In this document: positions 24,070 through 35,426 of the stretch, piece by piece
Layout of the letters: each line of letters begins with the position of its first letter
Position numbering within the stretch: the stretch's first letter is position 1
Assembly: GCA_011033025.1 (NCBI GenBank)
Contig: WFMF01000017.1
Location: 992,001 to 1,056,000, forward strand
Length of the DNA: 64,000 bases
Reading direction: 5' to 3'
Origin: Beroe forskalii
Taxonomy: Eukaryota; Ctenophora; Nuda; Beroida; Beroidae
Position numbers and translations under genes: made by a program
The notes under the pieces: generated by a model
Seen by the model: only the letters and a program-made list of their open reading frames with translations
Told to the model about the DNA's origin: nothing
Database searches by the model: none

Positions 24070-24870
24070 AAATCGCATTTACAAACGTGCATTTACCGGA
24101 AATCACGTACATACGTGCATTTACCGGAAATCACGTACAAACGTGCATTTATCGGAAATCGCGCACAAACGTGCATTTACCGGAAATCACGTACAAACGT
24201 GCATTTACCGGAAATCACGCACAAACGTGCATTTACCGGAAATCACGTACAAACGTGCATTTACCGGAAATCACGTACAAACGTATGCATTTACTGGAAA
24301 TCACGTACAAACGTGCATTACCAAAATCACGTACAAACGTGCATTACCGGAAATCACGTACAAACGTGCATTACCGGAAATCACGTACAAACGTGCATTT
24401 ACCGGAAATCACGTACAAACGATATTTGCATTACAAATTTGAAATCACGTAAAACATGCATTTACCGGAAATCACGTACAAACGTGCATTTACCGGGAAT
24501 CATGTACAAACGTGCATTTACTGGAAATTACGTACAAACGTGCATTACCGGAAATCACGTAAAACAGCCATTTGAAATCACAAACGTGCATTTACCGGAA
24601 ATCGCGTACAAACGTGCATTGACCGGAAATCACGTACAAACGTGCATTAACCGGTAAATGCACGTGAGCAATTGCCGGTAAATGCACGTTTGCTACGGTC
24701 AATGCACGTTTGTACGTGATTCAATTTCATGTTTTTCTGGCCGTGATTTCCAGTAAATGCACGTTAGTACGTGATTCCGGTGAATGCACGTTAGTACGTG
24801 GTTTCCGGTGAATGCGTTTGTACGTGATTTCAGTAAATGCACGTTTGTACGTGATTTCCGGTAAATTCCT
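24070..24870. repeat. 28-bp array at palindrome centre
   Basis: About twenty units of TTTACCGGAAATCACGTAC with AAACGTGCA linkers on the plus strand up to about 24,650, then inverted units to 24,870. Spacers are not unique sequences, so this is a minisatellite, not a CRISPR array. Confidence 0.88.
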
Positions 24871-25888
24871 GGTTGAATCACGTTCCGACGTTAATTCGAA
24901 GGAAATCACGTAGTCGTACAAACGAGCAATTACCGGACAATCCAATATTTGACAATATTGTTTCTAGTAGAAAACAATGTAGGTATCACAATTCGCAATT
25001 GATTTTTGATTTTACCTGTAAATTCGCATCGACCGATAATTCAAATATAGGAAAACTAAAAAGAATAGATATCTATCGAATACGGAATCAAAAATTCTGT
25101 TATACCTACTTATTTGATTTCAAATTCCATGGAAAATATGGATGTCTCGATGACTATAAATAAATTTCATGATCATTCAGTGGATCATGCTCGACAGTCT
25201 TAGATTTTTTTAAATTTCGAACGTGATCATCGTGATCAACGATCAGATTAGTGATGAACGATAGAACTAATTCATTCTTAAGATTTTATATTAACTGTAC
25301 AAACGAGAAGATATTATGGACTGAAATTGTATTTTTGTTGGACTTTTTACTAGTTTACTATCTTATGAAAGAATAATTTTCAAATTCCGTGGAACACAGA
25401 TTCTCCTTTTCACCTTCTTCACTGCGTTCAATTTTTCAATATTGCCGCTGCTGTGTGTGAATGTAAATTGGATTTATCAATTACACATTACACAGAAGTA
25501 AAGCTTTCAGTTTCCCATTGATGGGAATGGTGATTGAGCTTTAATGCTATATTGTTGTGCGTAATCATATTAGCCCCACTGATCATTAGTCGGGGATGAC
25601 AAGCAGCACTGTGTTTCGAACTGAAACCGGAAACTCTCCCTCTGCTATCACAGACAGGCTAATTAGATCATCTCAGTGAGCGAGTCCTCCTCCGGTACAG
25701 AGAGGACTAATTATCCCTTATAAGGAGATAGTGGAATGAACTAAAAACCACTAAAAACCAAATTTCCAGGGGTTAAATGACGGTCAATTTCAAAAAGCTT
25801 GGTACCATCTGATTCGTCATGAAAATCTCTATCACATATCACGAACCTATGAAGATCTGAGATCCGACCCCAAAAACCCACCACCCTA

Positions 25889-26030
25889 ATGTCAGTCATG
25901 TCAGTCATGTCAGTCATGTCAGTCATGTCGTTCAGACAAACATGACTGACATGACTGACATGACTGACATGACTGACATGACTGACATGACTGACATGAC
26001 TGACATGACTGACATGACTGACATGACCAA
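25889..26030. repeat. 9-bp tandem array (right arm), with internal flip
   Basis: (GTCAGTCAT)n at 25,889-25,927, then a short junction GTTCAGACAAA, then (CATGACTGA)n to 26,030. The array therefore contains its own inversion, unlike the left-arm copy. The frame rich in Met-Thr-Asp is an artefact. Confidence 0.9.
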
Positions 26031-26312
26031 CTTGACCAACTTGACCGACCTGACTGGCCTGACTGACAGAACTGACTTGAATGACTTGAATAACTTGACT
26101 AACGTGACTGTCCTGACTTATTTGACTGACTTGAATAACAGAATAACATAACGAACATGAAAAATATAACTGACTCGTTTATGTTTTGAGCGTGCGTTTA
26201 GGTGTTTAGGGTGCCTTGATCGAGTGGCAATTGACCAATAAAGCGTCATTATAAGGCTGAGTGCTATTTTAAATGCTTTTAAAACATTCATGATATATGT
26301 TAGAATTATGAT

Positions 26313-26555
26313 CAGGAAGTGGTCAGTAGGGGTCAGTAGGGGTCAGTAGGGGTTCACCAGGGGTCACCAGGGGTTCACCAGGGGGTCAGTAGGGGGTCAG
26401 CAGGGGGTCAGTAGGGGGTCAGTAGGGGTTCACCAGGGGTCACCAGGGGTCAGTAGGGGTTCACCAGGGGGTCAGTAGGGGGTCAGTAGGGGGTCAGCAG
26501 GGGGTCAGTAGGGGGTCAGCTGGGGGTCAGTAGGGGGTCAGCAGGGGGTCATTGG
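26313..26555 (+). repeat. GGGGTCAGTAG tandem array
   Basis: About 20 units of GGGGTCAGTAG and GGGTCACCAGG variants. The matching position in the left arm (22,713-22,730) has only one or two units, so the array expanded on the right side only. Confidence 0.88.
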
Positions 26556-26604
26556 TATACTTTCATACGACCAATTTTAATTTTGAAAAAAATTGAAAAA
26601 AATT

Positions 26605-27835
26605 AGAAATTAAAAATCATGGCTCAAACTCACCACGAAAACTAAAGCTGAAAATGAAAATCGTTTTTATTCAAATCACGTAAGAAGTTTTTGTGCGCCG
26701 CGCAAAAGATTTTAAAATTAATTGGAAAAACGAAATTGCTTCATCTAGAAAAACATCATGAAAAACACGTTTGGCATTCACACGTTACGTTCAGTTCATA
26801 AATAATGTATAGGTAAGTAAGCAAAATGATATGAGCAGCAGCCAAATTCACGTCCCAACAGTAAAGTTCTCGACCAGTCCATCAGCCTTTCTACTCAATT
26901 ATGTACTTGTAGAATGACAGGCAATCAGCGGGCACCCCAGCCCATTGAATAGAATAACGAGGGATCTACCCATTATTGAAGGGAATAACAGGCGGCCCCA
27001 CCCATTTGAAGGAATGTGAAGCGGCCCCGCCCATTGAGAAGAATAAGAGACGAATCCGCCTGCTTAGGACTTTTAGTAAATCAATGAGAGGCAGCCCACC
27101 CATTGAGAAATTGAGAAGGATGACAGGCATCCCCGCCCATTGATAAGAATGACTGATGGCCCTATCCATTGAAGGTACTCAACTCCAAAACAGTTTGATT
27201 GTCCTCATATTCTTCTCAATGGGCGGGGGTTCATCACATTCCTCCAAATGGGTGGAGCCGCCTGTAGTTCCCCTCAATGGCTGGTGTAGCATGACATCAT
27301 TCTCAGAGGATGGATTCAATGAGTCAATGGGCTGGGCCGCCTGCTGATCGCCTGTCATTCTACTCAATTCTACATAATTTAGGAGAATGGCAGGCGTCTC
27401 CGTTGTGGGTAACAACAGGCGGCTCTGTCCTGTGATGCATATTGAGAATAAGGTGACTGCAACAGCCCCGCCCATTGAGAAGAATGACACTGAAGGATTA
27501 CAGATAGCCCAGCTCTGGCCCAGTGGGAATAAAAGGGGTAACATCGACTAGGAAAGGTTGATGGACTGGTCGAGAGCTTTGCCGTTGGGACTTGAATTTG
27601 GCTGCTGCTCATAATATAATATCATTTTGCTAACAACATTATGAACTTAACGTAACGCGCGAACACCAAACGCGTTTTTCATGATGTTTCAAGATGAAGC
27701 AATTTCGTTTTTCAAATTAATTTTAAGAATTTTTGCGCCGCGAACAAAAAGTTCGTACGTGATTTGAATAAAAAACGATTTTCATTTTCAGTTTTAGTTT
27801 TCGTGGCGGGTTTGAGCCATGATTTTTAATTTGAA
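26605..27835. mobile_element. Foldback element FB-F
   Basis: Arms about 26,610-26,800 and 27,625-27,830 are inverted copies (CATGGCTCAAACTCACCACG on the left; CGTGGCGGGTTTGAGCCATG on the right). The core is composed of (CCCGCCCATTGA-GAAGAATGACAGG)n in both orientations. It lies next to the right side of the FB-E palindrome. No transposase frame. Confidence 0.75.
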
Positions 27836-27982
27836 AATTTTTTTAAAATTTTTTTTCAAAATTGTTTAAAAAAATTTAAAAATTTCTAAAACAAAATTTA
27901 AAATTAAAAAAATTATTTTTTCTAATTATTTTATTTTTAGTTTGAAATTTTTTTTCTGGTGCTGGGTTTGAGCCACCATACA

Positions 27983-28009
27983 CATACTCTTACGAAATTA
28001 TATAATAGA
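27983..28009 (-). mobile_element. Helitron X, 5' terminus
   Basis: On the minus strand it begins TCTATTATATAATTTCG at 28,009, matching the TC start and A/T-rich 5' ends of N1-N4, and sits the expected ~25 bp from the CACGTG block. It follows directly on the CTAG of Helitron N2. Confidence 0.6.
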
Positions 28010-28712
28010 CTAGCAGGCCCGTTGGGCCTGCAAAAACACAGCTCACTTGAAGCTGCTACGCAGCATCTTGTTGGCAAATTTCAAATCAATTAAATATTTT
28101 TTACCGCTTCAAAAAATTTCCAATCATATTGAAAGTTATGAATCTCCGAAATCAAAACTACTCCAGTAGCTGAGGGCAAGGTCGTGTACTCATCATTGTC
28201 GAGAAGGTTTCTCGACGGTTTTCGGCACTTTAGACCATGCTGAAGAAAACGTACTTGCTGCCGTTTGATGAATCGACGTCCTGAGGGGTGATATGGCCAC
28301 GCCCATTTTTGCCCTCTGGCGGTATTATGATACATGATTATCTCGACTTCTGATGGTCATAAAGACTTCAGAATTGAACTAGAGTGTCTATCTCATCAAG
28401 AGGAACAACTTTTTCTCCGACAACTTTTTTGTCAGATAATTAGTTAATTGACCAATTAGCTAATTGGGCAATTTTCAAAAATCCTAAAAAACTTTTCATG
28501 GCTAAAAATGATCACAATAACCCAAAACGTGGAAAAAAGTGGTTTTTAAGAATATTTTGAAAAAATTTTCACAGAAAATTTTTGAGCAAAAAAACAAAAT
28601 TTTCATTTTTTGCATCCTTAATTTACTTGGCCCAATAATTTTTGACTTCTAAAAGTCACTGTGATTGCCCCTTGCTGTTCTGACAGCATATTTTGACTGC
28701 TCATACTGGAAG

Positions 28713-29297
28713 ATCCACTGCGAGCGCACCGGTAGATCCAGCTACCGAACCCGAAGCAGACACTCCAAGGTTTAATTCTAAATGGCCCAGCAGTGCATAT
28801 GATAGTGCTTCTCGGAGAGTGAAACTTACCAGAACATGGACTGAACAGGCAGGAGATGCGCCACTAACTCCAAGTCTGTGGCAGAGAGTCAATAAGAAAT
28901 GAGTGTCTGCTCATGATTTGTTTATTCGTGTTATGAGTGCTTTTTGTGATTTTTGTGAAGTGATGATGCAGTGGCAATGGGACCACTATAAAGTCGTATG
29001 TTCACATTCCCTAATTTTCTTTTGACATCTCAATTGATTTTATGGTTTGAATAGCTTAATTATTTCATGATTTCAAAGCCCTTAGGGCTTCATGGGTACC
29101 CAAACGTGGGGTCTTACACATATACATTGTATTATCACGGGACGGCAGAAGCATCTGGTGGCTTATTAGTCTTTCTTCTCTTTTTCTAAACTTGTGCCAC
29201 TTGGCATGTCGTCAAAATTTATGGTATTTCGCTTATGTATAAGTGTGAACTGTAAATTAAATAAAATTAGAATTGTTTAAAAAAAAAATTGTTTTAG
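28713..29297 (+). pseudogene. 5'-truncated mRNA retrocopy with poly(A)
   Basis: An insertion in the left arm of FB-G; the right arm reads straight through the site (…TACTGGAAG then TTTGCCC). It opens with the last ~59 codons of a reading frame ending QRVNKK and a stop at 28,900-28,902. These are followed by ~370 bp of 3' UTR, AATAAA at about 29,260 and a ten-base A run at 29,279-29,288. This is the layout of a reverse-transcribed, 5'-truncated host or element transcript. The encoded segment (including SAYDSASRRVKLTRTWTEQA) is not a family I recognise. No long target duplication is evident. Confidence 0.6.
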
Positions 29298-29964
29298 TTT
29301 GCCCCCTTCAGAGCCGGTTTCGAGCCGAGATCAGAGTAAAGCTGTGACAACTTACCTCCCTAAATAAGCGCCTTGCTTATGATGCTTCCACTGCACTTAA
29401 TTTGAAGCCAATATCAAGATATGCTGCCCCTCCTCAAGTTACTGGAAGTGTGCTCTCTTCATTACTGGTTGCAGAGCCAGGTTCACGACTGTTTACAAGC
29501 AGGTGACTGCCCCTGTACCAGACCACTCCAATCATGGTGCTCAGAGCCGCTCCCATTGTCTTCATGTGGAAGCGGGATCTGAGAGGAAAGCTGCGACAAA
29601 ATGAAGCTATTGCAACTGACTGCCCCAGATAAGCGCCTTGCTTATGATGCCTCCACTGCATTTTATTTAAAGCCAAGGCCAATATAAGCTGCCCCTCCTC
29701 ACTACTGGAAGTGTGCGCTCATCAGACCTGATAGCAGAGCCAGGATCACCACTGTTGTGTATTGACAGGAAGTTGAGCACCCCTGTTCCTGACCACTTCA
29801 ACATGTGGAAGGGGGAGCTGCCTCCCCTCCATTGCTAGGTCGCTAGGATAGCCAGACTGACCCACCAGGCTGCTCAGCCTGGAGAACCCCTGTTCCCCCG
29901 AGACATGAAACATCCATTACCCTTTCTGACTACATTTTCTCTTGAAACAACCATTGCCTCCTTC

Positions 29965-30140
29965 AGACCCCCCATTTTTGGGGGGCGGGGGGCGACGAGA
30001 TTTTCAGTTTGTCATGTTTCCTACATGTTTTGAGACTTTCGAACGCTTATTGTCGCGTTTTTGACACTTTTGGACGCTTTTTGTGCACACTTCAACCAAA
30101 ATTGACGTTTTTGTAGCCGTCCCCCTAGAAATGGGGGTCT
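29965..30140. mobile_element. MITE-2, 176 bp
   Basis: AGACCCCCATTTTTGGGGGG at the left and its near-complement CCCCCTAGAAATGGGGGTCT at the right form terminal inverted repeats around an AT-rich core with TTTTTGACACTTTTGGACGC. Non-coding. Family not identified. Confidence 0.6.
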
Positions 30141-32559
30141 GCAGTGAGACTCCTGACACACTGAACAGACCATAATAATGTTGCTGCCATACTGTACTGT
30201 AATCAAGCAGATCAAGCTGCTCAACAGATTCTGTCGAGCAGAACTTCTGGATGAGTAGCTGATCGAGAACTCACCAATCAAGCAATCAAAGATGACGTTG
30301 CCAAGAATGGAGCCATCTTCATTCCAGCGGGTGATTTTGTACAGAGTTGGAAGTCGGAAGAACCCTAAAGCCCCTTCTTACTGTAGTCATGGCTTCCTTC
30401 TTCTCCTACTATGCCACTACATGGATTGGGACCTCTTCTACGACACGCATCCTTAGCCACGGCATGTGGAACTAGCAGAGAGCACGGCGCTTCCCTGAGA
30501 CTCACCCAATGTATCATTGGTGAGGGCTTACACTACAGTTTCCACTCCATGGCCCTCGTCTGCTCAACTCTACCCCGTGGAATTTCCTGAAAGCCTATCC
30601 TGACAGTAGGCAATATCTTCAAATTTGGTCCGGTCATCAACAAGGCATCATCAAGGGTGCAGTCTTAAGCTGAGGGTCCCTCACACTCTGTCAGCATCAC
30701 CCACTAGAAGTAGAACAATGGGAAGTGTTCAATCTTGGCGAAGTCCTGAGCTCTGACTGGTGATTTCACAATCTGGTACCTACTCATCCAGAAGATCTGC
30801 TCGGGCCTCGGCAAATATGCTTGAAGGGGGACTGTTTAACAGTATGTCGACGAGGGTGTGGTGAATATGCCCGCACATACCTTTACAATTTTATTACAGA
30901 CAAACCATAGCTGCTAGAAAGCTGATTTTCACTCTATCTTCGATTTTGCCTATTTCGAGTATGACTGAATAAAAATAAATTTTCAATTTTAATTAGTTCG
31001 TTAATTAAGGCTAATTTGATTAAAGATGGTTGCAAAAAGTACCTTAAAACTAGCGTGTGGTATTTTTACCCTACAGAGGCGCATGACATCAAAGGAATCT
31101 AATTGCGGTTGAGAAATTAGACCCAGTCCTCCTTGCACCCATCTTTGGAACTCGTAATTCGATAACAATTAGTGCGAGGGATGGGATAGTGTAGGGAAAC
31201 CTAATCATGTGGAGACTTCATAAATACACAGGGAAATTATTTTGAAAGTGTAAATAACGATTTAGCGGCAAGAAAACAATGAGATCATGTGTGCCATTTA
31301 TAAGGTAGATCTTTTGCAAGAGTGACGTAACTATCATTATCCAGAGTGTGGAATTGATATCGCCCGTGAGTCAACAATTTTGCTTCGGACAGATTATCCA
31401 TCAGATGATATTACAAAAAGTTGAAATACCCTTACTGTTTGTGTTAAGTATACCTTACTTAACAAAGTGCACTGTATAATGAGGATTTCAATGCCGCTTA
31501 ATTACCTAGAGCACTGTAATACCTTATCACCTTGTCTGTCAGAACACGCGAAAAAAAATTGAGCTTATCAGCTACCTAAGCCATTATGGCCTTTTGATTA
31601 CTTCTTTCTGCAGTACACCTATTAAATCGTAGGTAATTATGACTTAATGATAATCGATAATTTTAGATAATCAGCAATGTTATAACACTTCCTACCGGGT
31701 AGAACGTCAAAACGTAGTTGGTAATCTTTAAGTTGTTAGCCGTACGATTTGGCCTTGTTTTTGGTCGATAACGGAGTTTTGAGTCTGGAGAATGGTGCAA
31801 TGATCACAATAATTGCATTCTAATATGGAAACAGAAGCCGTATCTTATGGGACAAAATTATCACGGACGTGACATTCACGCTGATAACCTCAGCATGAAG
31901 ATTAACGTCCGTGAAGATTTTTACGGTGATACTAATGTCCGTGAAAATTAAGTCAGTTATTTCCTCTTAAAATTTATCGGGTAGAGACACGCAATATTTC
32001 TGACTTTACTGCTTTAAATGAAATAATGAAAATTTCTAAGGAAATTTTACCTCTTTTTCGTGAAACATGGAAATTTATCATGGGTACATATTAATTCTTA
32101 ACGAAAAAAGTGAAAAATCTTCAATTCAAGTGTTCAGATCAGTGGAAAAATTTGGAAAGCGAATTTTTGTCTTTTTGTTGCAATTTGAAATGACAGGATC
32201 GATCTTGAATATTAATGATGTCTGTGAAATTTTTAGCTTTTTAGGTCCGTGAAACTTAATCCGTGATAGAGGTAATTATGTCCGATAAGGTAATTCTCTG
32301 TTGGCATACGGCAGAGATTGGCCATAATAGTTGGTGCATTTCTAAAAGGAAAGCTGAGCCACTCATGAATTCTGAAAAACGTATCATTTTCTAGACCTTG
32401 TCGTTGGAAGTTGGCTTCGGTCAAATATGAAATGAAAGTACAAAATTCGTCCCTGAAACGGCGTTTATCTGCGATAATAGGTACCGACGCTTTTCCTACA
32501 ATACCATACAATTTCCCAATGTTGGTGAAACAAACATTGTCTGTTGTTTTACTATTTGA

Positions 32560-33220
32560 TGAGATACATCAGCTACGTTAGCTGTGAGGCAACTAAACTG
32601 TTTCATAGTTAGCTGTATGATACTGTGTTAGCTGTGTGAGGCGACTGTGTGTAATAGTGGGTGAAATCTGTAGGTATTGGAATATTATAACAGGCTACAG
32701 TGTACCTAATAGGGGACGGACATTTCATCCCAAGACACTATTCATCTCACAATAAGTATATCAGCTCTCTGCAAGGGTAAGGTTATGGGTTTGGATCAAA
32801 GTTGGGGGTTTGGGTTTTGGGTCATGGTTAGGGCAGGGAGATAATGTGACCTGAGATGAAATGTCATTGAGATTAAAATCTCGCCCACCCGGTCGGTGTT
32901 ATAGTTGGTTGTATGAATGCTGTGTTAGACTGTTAGCTGTGAGGCGACTGTGTCATGAATACTGTTAGCCGAGATAGTAGATACTATAACAGTATAACAG
33001 GCGACAGTGTCATAGTTACTAGTTAGCTGTATGGATAATGTAACATCTTTCTTAGACGAGATATAACAGGCGACAGTGTCATAGTTAGCTGTATGGAAAC
33101 TGAAACATCTGCGTTAGCCGAGATATAAAGATATAACAGGCGACAGTGTCATAATAAGCTGTATGAATACTGCGACATCTGTGAGGCGACTGGTCATAGC
33201 TAACTGTATGAGTTTGTGTG
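32560..33220 (+). repeat. ~60-bp minisatellite
   Basis: Repeated blocks ATAACAGGCGACAGTGTCAT, AGTTAGCTGTATGGATACTG and ACATCTGTGTTAGCCGAGAT, in irregular order, about eight copies with a non-repeated gap at 32,690-32,900. Confidence 0.7.
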
Positions 33221-35426
33221 ACATTTTGTGATGCTCTTCTTAGCTTTTAATGGTTTTAACAATTTACGATATTATACTGTACCTACGCAAATTTTATATC
33301 TTTCACGTCAAAACTACAGCTTTCTCGGGCTGGTAATTTCTGTAAGTTTACGAGGCCAGGCTCTGTTCACAGAATTTTGTTTGCGCTACCTAAAGCAATT
33401 TTACATTAATCTTACACTCTTGAGATTATCATGTCTGTAATGTAATCTGAACATTATCACACTATCACCGGCAACATTACCTTAGCAGGCCGCAAATCTA
33501 ATTAGCTGCAGGCAAGCCACTCCACCTTTGGAGAAGTGTTTCAAAACCTAATTACGCATCCACTACAGAAGCGAATCCTTAATTATTTAATTAGTAAAAT
33601 TTTGCGTGTTAGAAGTTGGAAAAAAATAAAATAGTGGAGTTCAATACGCAAGCACACAGCATCACAGTCATACAATTTTTTAAGAAAACAAACGTTCAGA
33701 AAGTGTAGGACTTTTTCACCACACGCTCGTCCACTCTCTACCATGTCTAGTCCATAAACTGTTAAAGTGCAAGTTGCAACCCCTGGCATAAGGCCACAGC
33801 ATTGTGGATTGCCAGCTCGTTATGCAAGAGAATGGAGAAGGGTTGGTAGGGAACTCAGATGTCAAGAACTGCGTGTAGAACACGGAAGAGGGACAGTTCG
33901 TCTGGGAAGAAGTCATGGATAATGATAAAAGCTTGCATGTTTGTATAGGTTGGGTGAGGAAAGACTTTTGGGTGCCATCCATGATCAGTGACTGTAGTCC
34001 ACCATGCAGCATTGGTGTCAGGCGTCGCACAGCAGAAGGCACTGGTTGTTGTGAGAGAGAATTTAGTGAGAAATGTTGATGGGTGTTACAGGTGTTCTCC
34101 CGCAGGACAGCCTGGTCGTCTGGCTATTCTAGAAGGGAGGGAGGAACAGCCCATCTTGGCTTCATTTGGGGAGGTCAGTTTCACATCTTTAGTTCCTGCT
34201 TCCACATGTAGGCAGTGGGGCAGCTCTCTGAGCACCATGGTTGGAGTGGTCTGGTACAGGGACAGTCACCTGCCTTAAATGTAAACAAGTGGTGCTCTGG
34301 GCGCCAGGGTCACCACTGTTTACAAGCAGGTGCTCTCTCTTCATATGTTGCAGAGCCAGCTTACAACCACTTATGAAGAGAGCACACTTCCAGTAACTTG
34401 AGGGAGGGGCAGCTTATCTTGATGTTGGCACAAATTAAGTGCAGTGGAAGCATCATAAGCAAGGCGCTTATTTGGGGTAAGTTGTCTGGCTTTACTCTGA
34501 TCAGCTCGAAACCAGCTCTGAAGGGCAAACTTCCAGTAGGAGCAGTCAAAAATATGCTGTCAGAACGGCAAAAAGCAATCCACAGTGACTTTTATAAGTC
34601 CAAAAATTATAGGGCCAAGTAAATTAAGGATGCAAAAATAAAATTTTGTTTTTGCTTAAAATTTCTAAGTCCAAAAATTTTCTAAGTGAAATTTTTTCAA
34701 AAATATTCTTAAAAACCACTTTTTCCACGTTTTAGGTTATTGTGATCATTTTAGCCATAAAAGTTTTTTAGGATTTTTGAAAATTGCCCAAATAGCTAAT
34801 TGGTCAATTAACTAATTATCTGACAAAAAAGTTGTCAGCGAAAAAGTTGTTCCCCTCGATGAGATAGACACTCTAGTTCAATTCTGAAGTCTTTATGACC
34901 ATCAGAAGTCGAGATAATCATGTCTCATAATACCGCCTGAGGGCAAAAATGGGCGTGGCCATATCACCCCTCAGGACGTCGATTCGTCGAACGGCAGCAA
35001 GTACGTTTTCTTCAGCATGGTCTAAAGTACCGAAAACCGTCGAGAAACCTTCTCGACAATGATGGGTACACGACCTTGCCCTCAGCTACTGGAGTAAACA
35101 GCATTAAACAGAAATGAACGCACGCTCTTAATCTGCACGTGCAACTTTCCCCATTGCGTGCGCATTGCTATGGGGCGTGACGTACAGAGAACATACACGA
35201 TTTGCGACTTTATAAGTAAGATAATATGTTAATATGTACTTATGGGTTGATCATTCCCTTTGAGGACAGTCTTCACGTAAGTGTACCTGAATTATAATGA
35301 ATTAAGTAAAAGGATAAAAGAATAGTATAGATCTAGAAAGAGGGGGCTGAGGTGGTTATAAAGTAAAATTATAAGTAAGATATACCGTGAGGGGTTGGAT
35401 AGTGAGGTTATGATACTTAGCTTGTA

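Larger units (their letters stand above)
22713..26340. repeat. Near-perfect 3.6-kb palindrome
   Basis: Left arm 22,713 to about 24,650 and right arm about 24,655-26,340 are inverted copies: ACCACTTCCTGATCATAATT at 22,726 pairs with 26,306, and GGACAATCCAATATTGGA-type sequence at 23,935 pairs with 24,930. The arms are interrupted only by array-length differences. The centre is the ACCGGT in the 28-bp array at about 24,650. Confidence 0.85.
22604..27982. mobile_element. Foldback element FB-E
   Basis: Ends TGTATGGTGGCTCAAACC (left) and its complement (right) lie inside Helitron X. Inward come AT-rich segments, then the two arms of a long palindrome, with FB-F lying between the right arm and the right end. 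No coding frame apart from repeat artefacts. The GGCTCAAACCCGCCAC terminus is shared with FB-F, so both belong to one family. Confidence 0.7.
29800..34180. other. Interior of FB-G, mostly unassigned
   Basis: Contains MITE-2 (29,965-30,140) and the 32.56-33.22 kb minisatellite. 31.0-32.5 kb is AT-rich with repeated GTCCGTGAAA at 31,860-32,260. A broken minus frame at 33,720-34,040 reads protein-like but unidentified. No intact gene seen. Confidence 0.45.
28159..35096. mobile_element. Foldback element FB-G, 6.9 kb
   Basis: Termini TACTCCAGTAGCTGAGGGCA and its complement, flanked by AAC on both sides (28,156-28,158 and 35,097-35,099); Helitron N1 shows the unoccupied site with a single AAC, so AAC is a 3-bp target duplication. 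Arms 28,159-29,600 (less a retrocopy) and about 34,180-35,096 are inverted copies. The left arm also has a ~260-bp direct duplication (29,340-29,800). The interior shows no recognisable transposase. Confidence 0.78.
28010..35221 (-). mobile_element. Helitron N2, carrying FB-G
   Basis: Minus-strand 5' end A|TCTTACTTATAAAGTCGC at 35,221; 3' end with perfect hairpin GCAGGCCCAACGGGCCTGC and CTAG at 28,010. Excluding FB-G only ~275 bp is Helitron, similar to N1 at 323 bp, and the junction ATTAAACAGAAATGAACGC matches N1. The 5' flank is LINE D 3' UTR. Confidence 0.75.

Noticed and set aside
24052..24657. A 201-codon frame with TCIYRKSRTNVHLPEI repeats
   Set aside because: Pure translation of the 28-bp array; neighbouring frames are equally open.
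24070..24870. Regular 28-bp repeats at first glance resembling a CRISPR array
   Set aside because: No unique spacers, units vary and run together, the array inverts at a palindrome centre, and the surroundings are eukaryotic.
25942..26151. Met-Thr-Asp repeat protein
   Set aside because: Artefact of the 9-bp CATGACTGA array.
32233..32511. A 92-codon minus frame in the FB-G interior
   Set aside because: Reads protein-like but has no family match, splice context or conservation evidence within the window.
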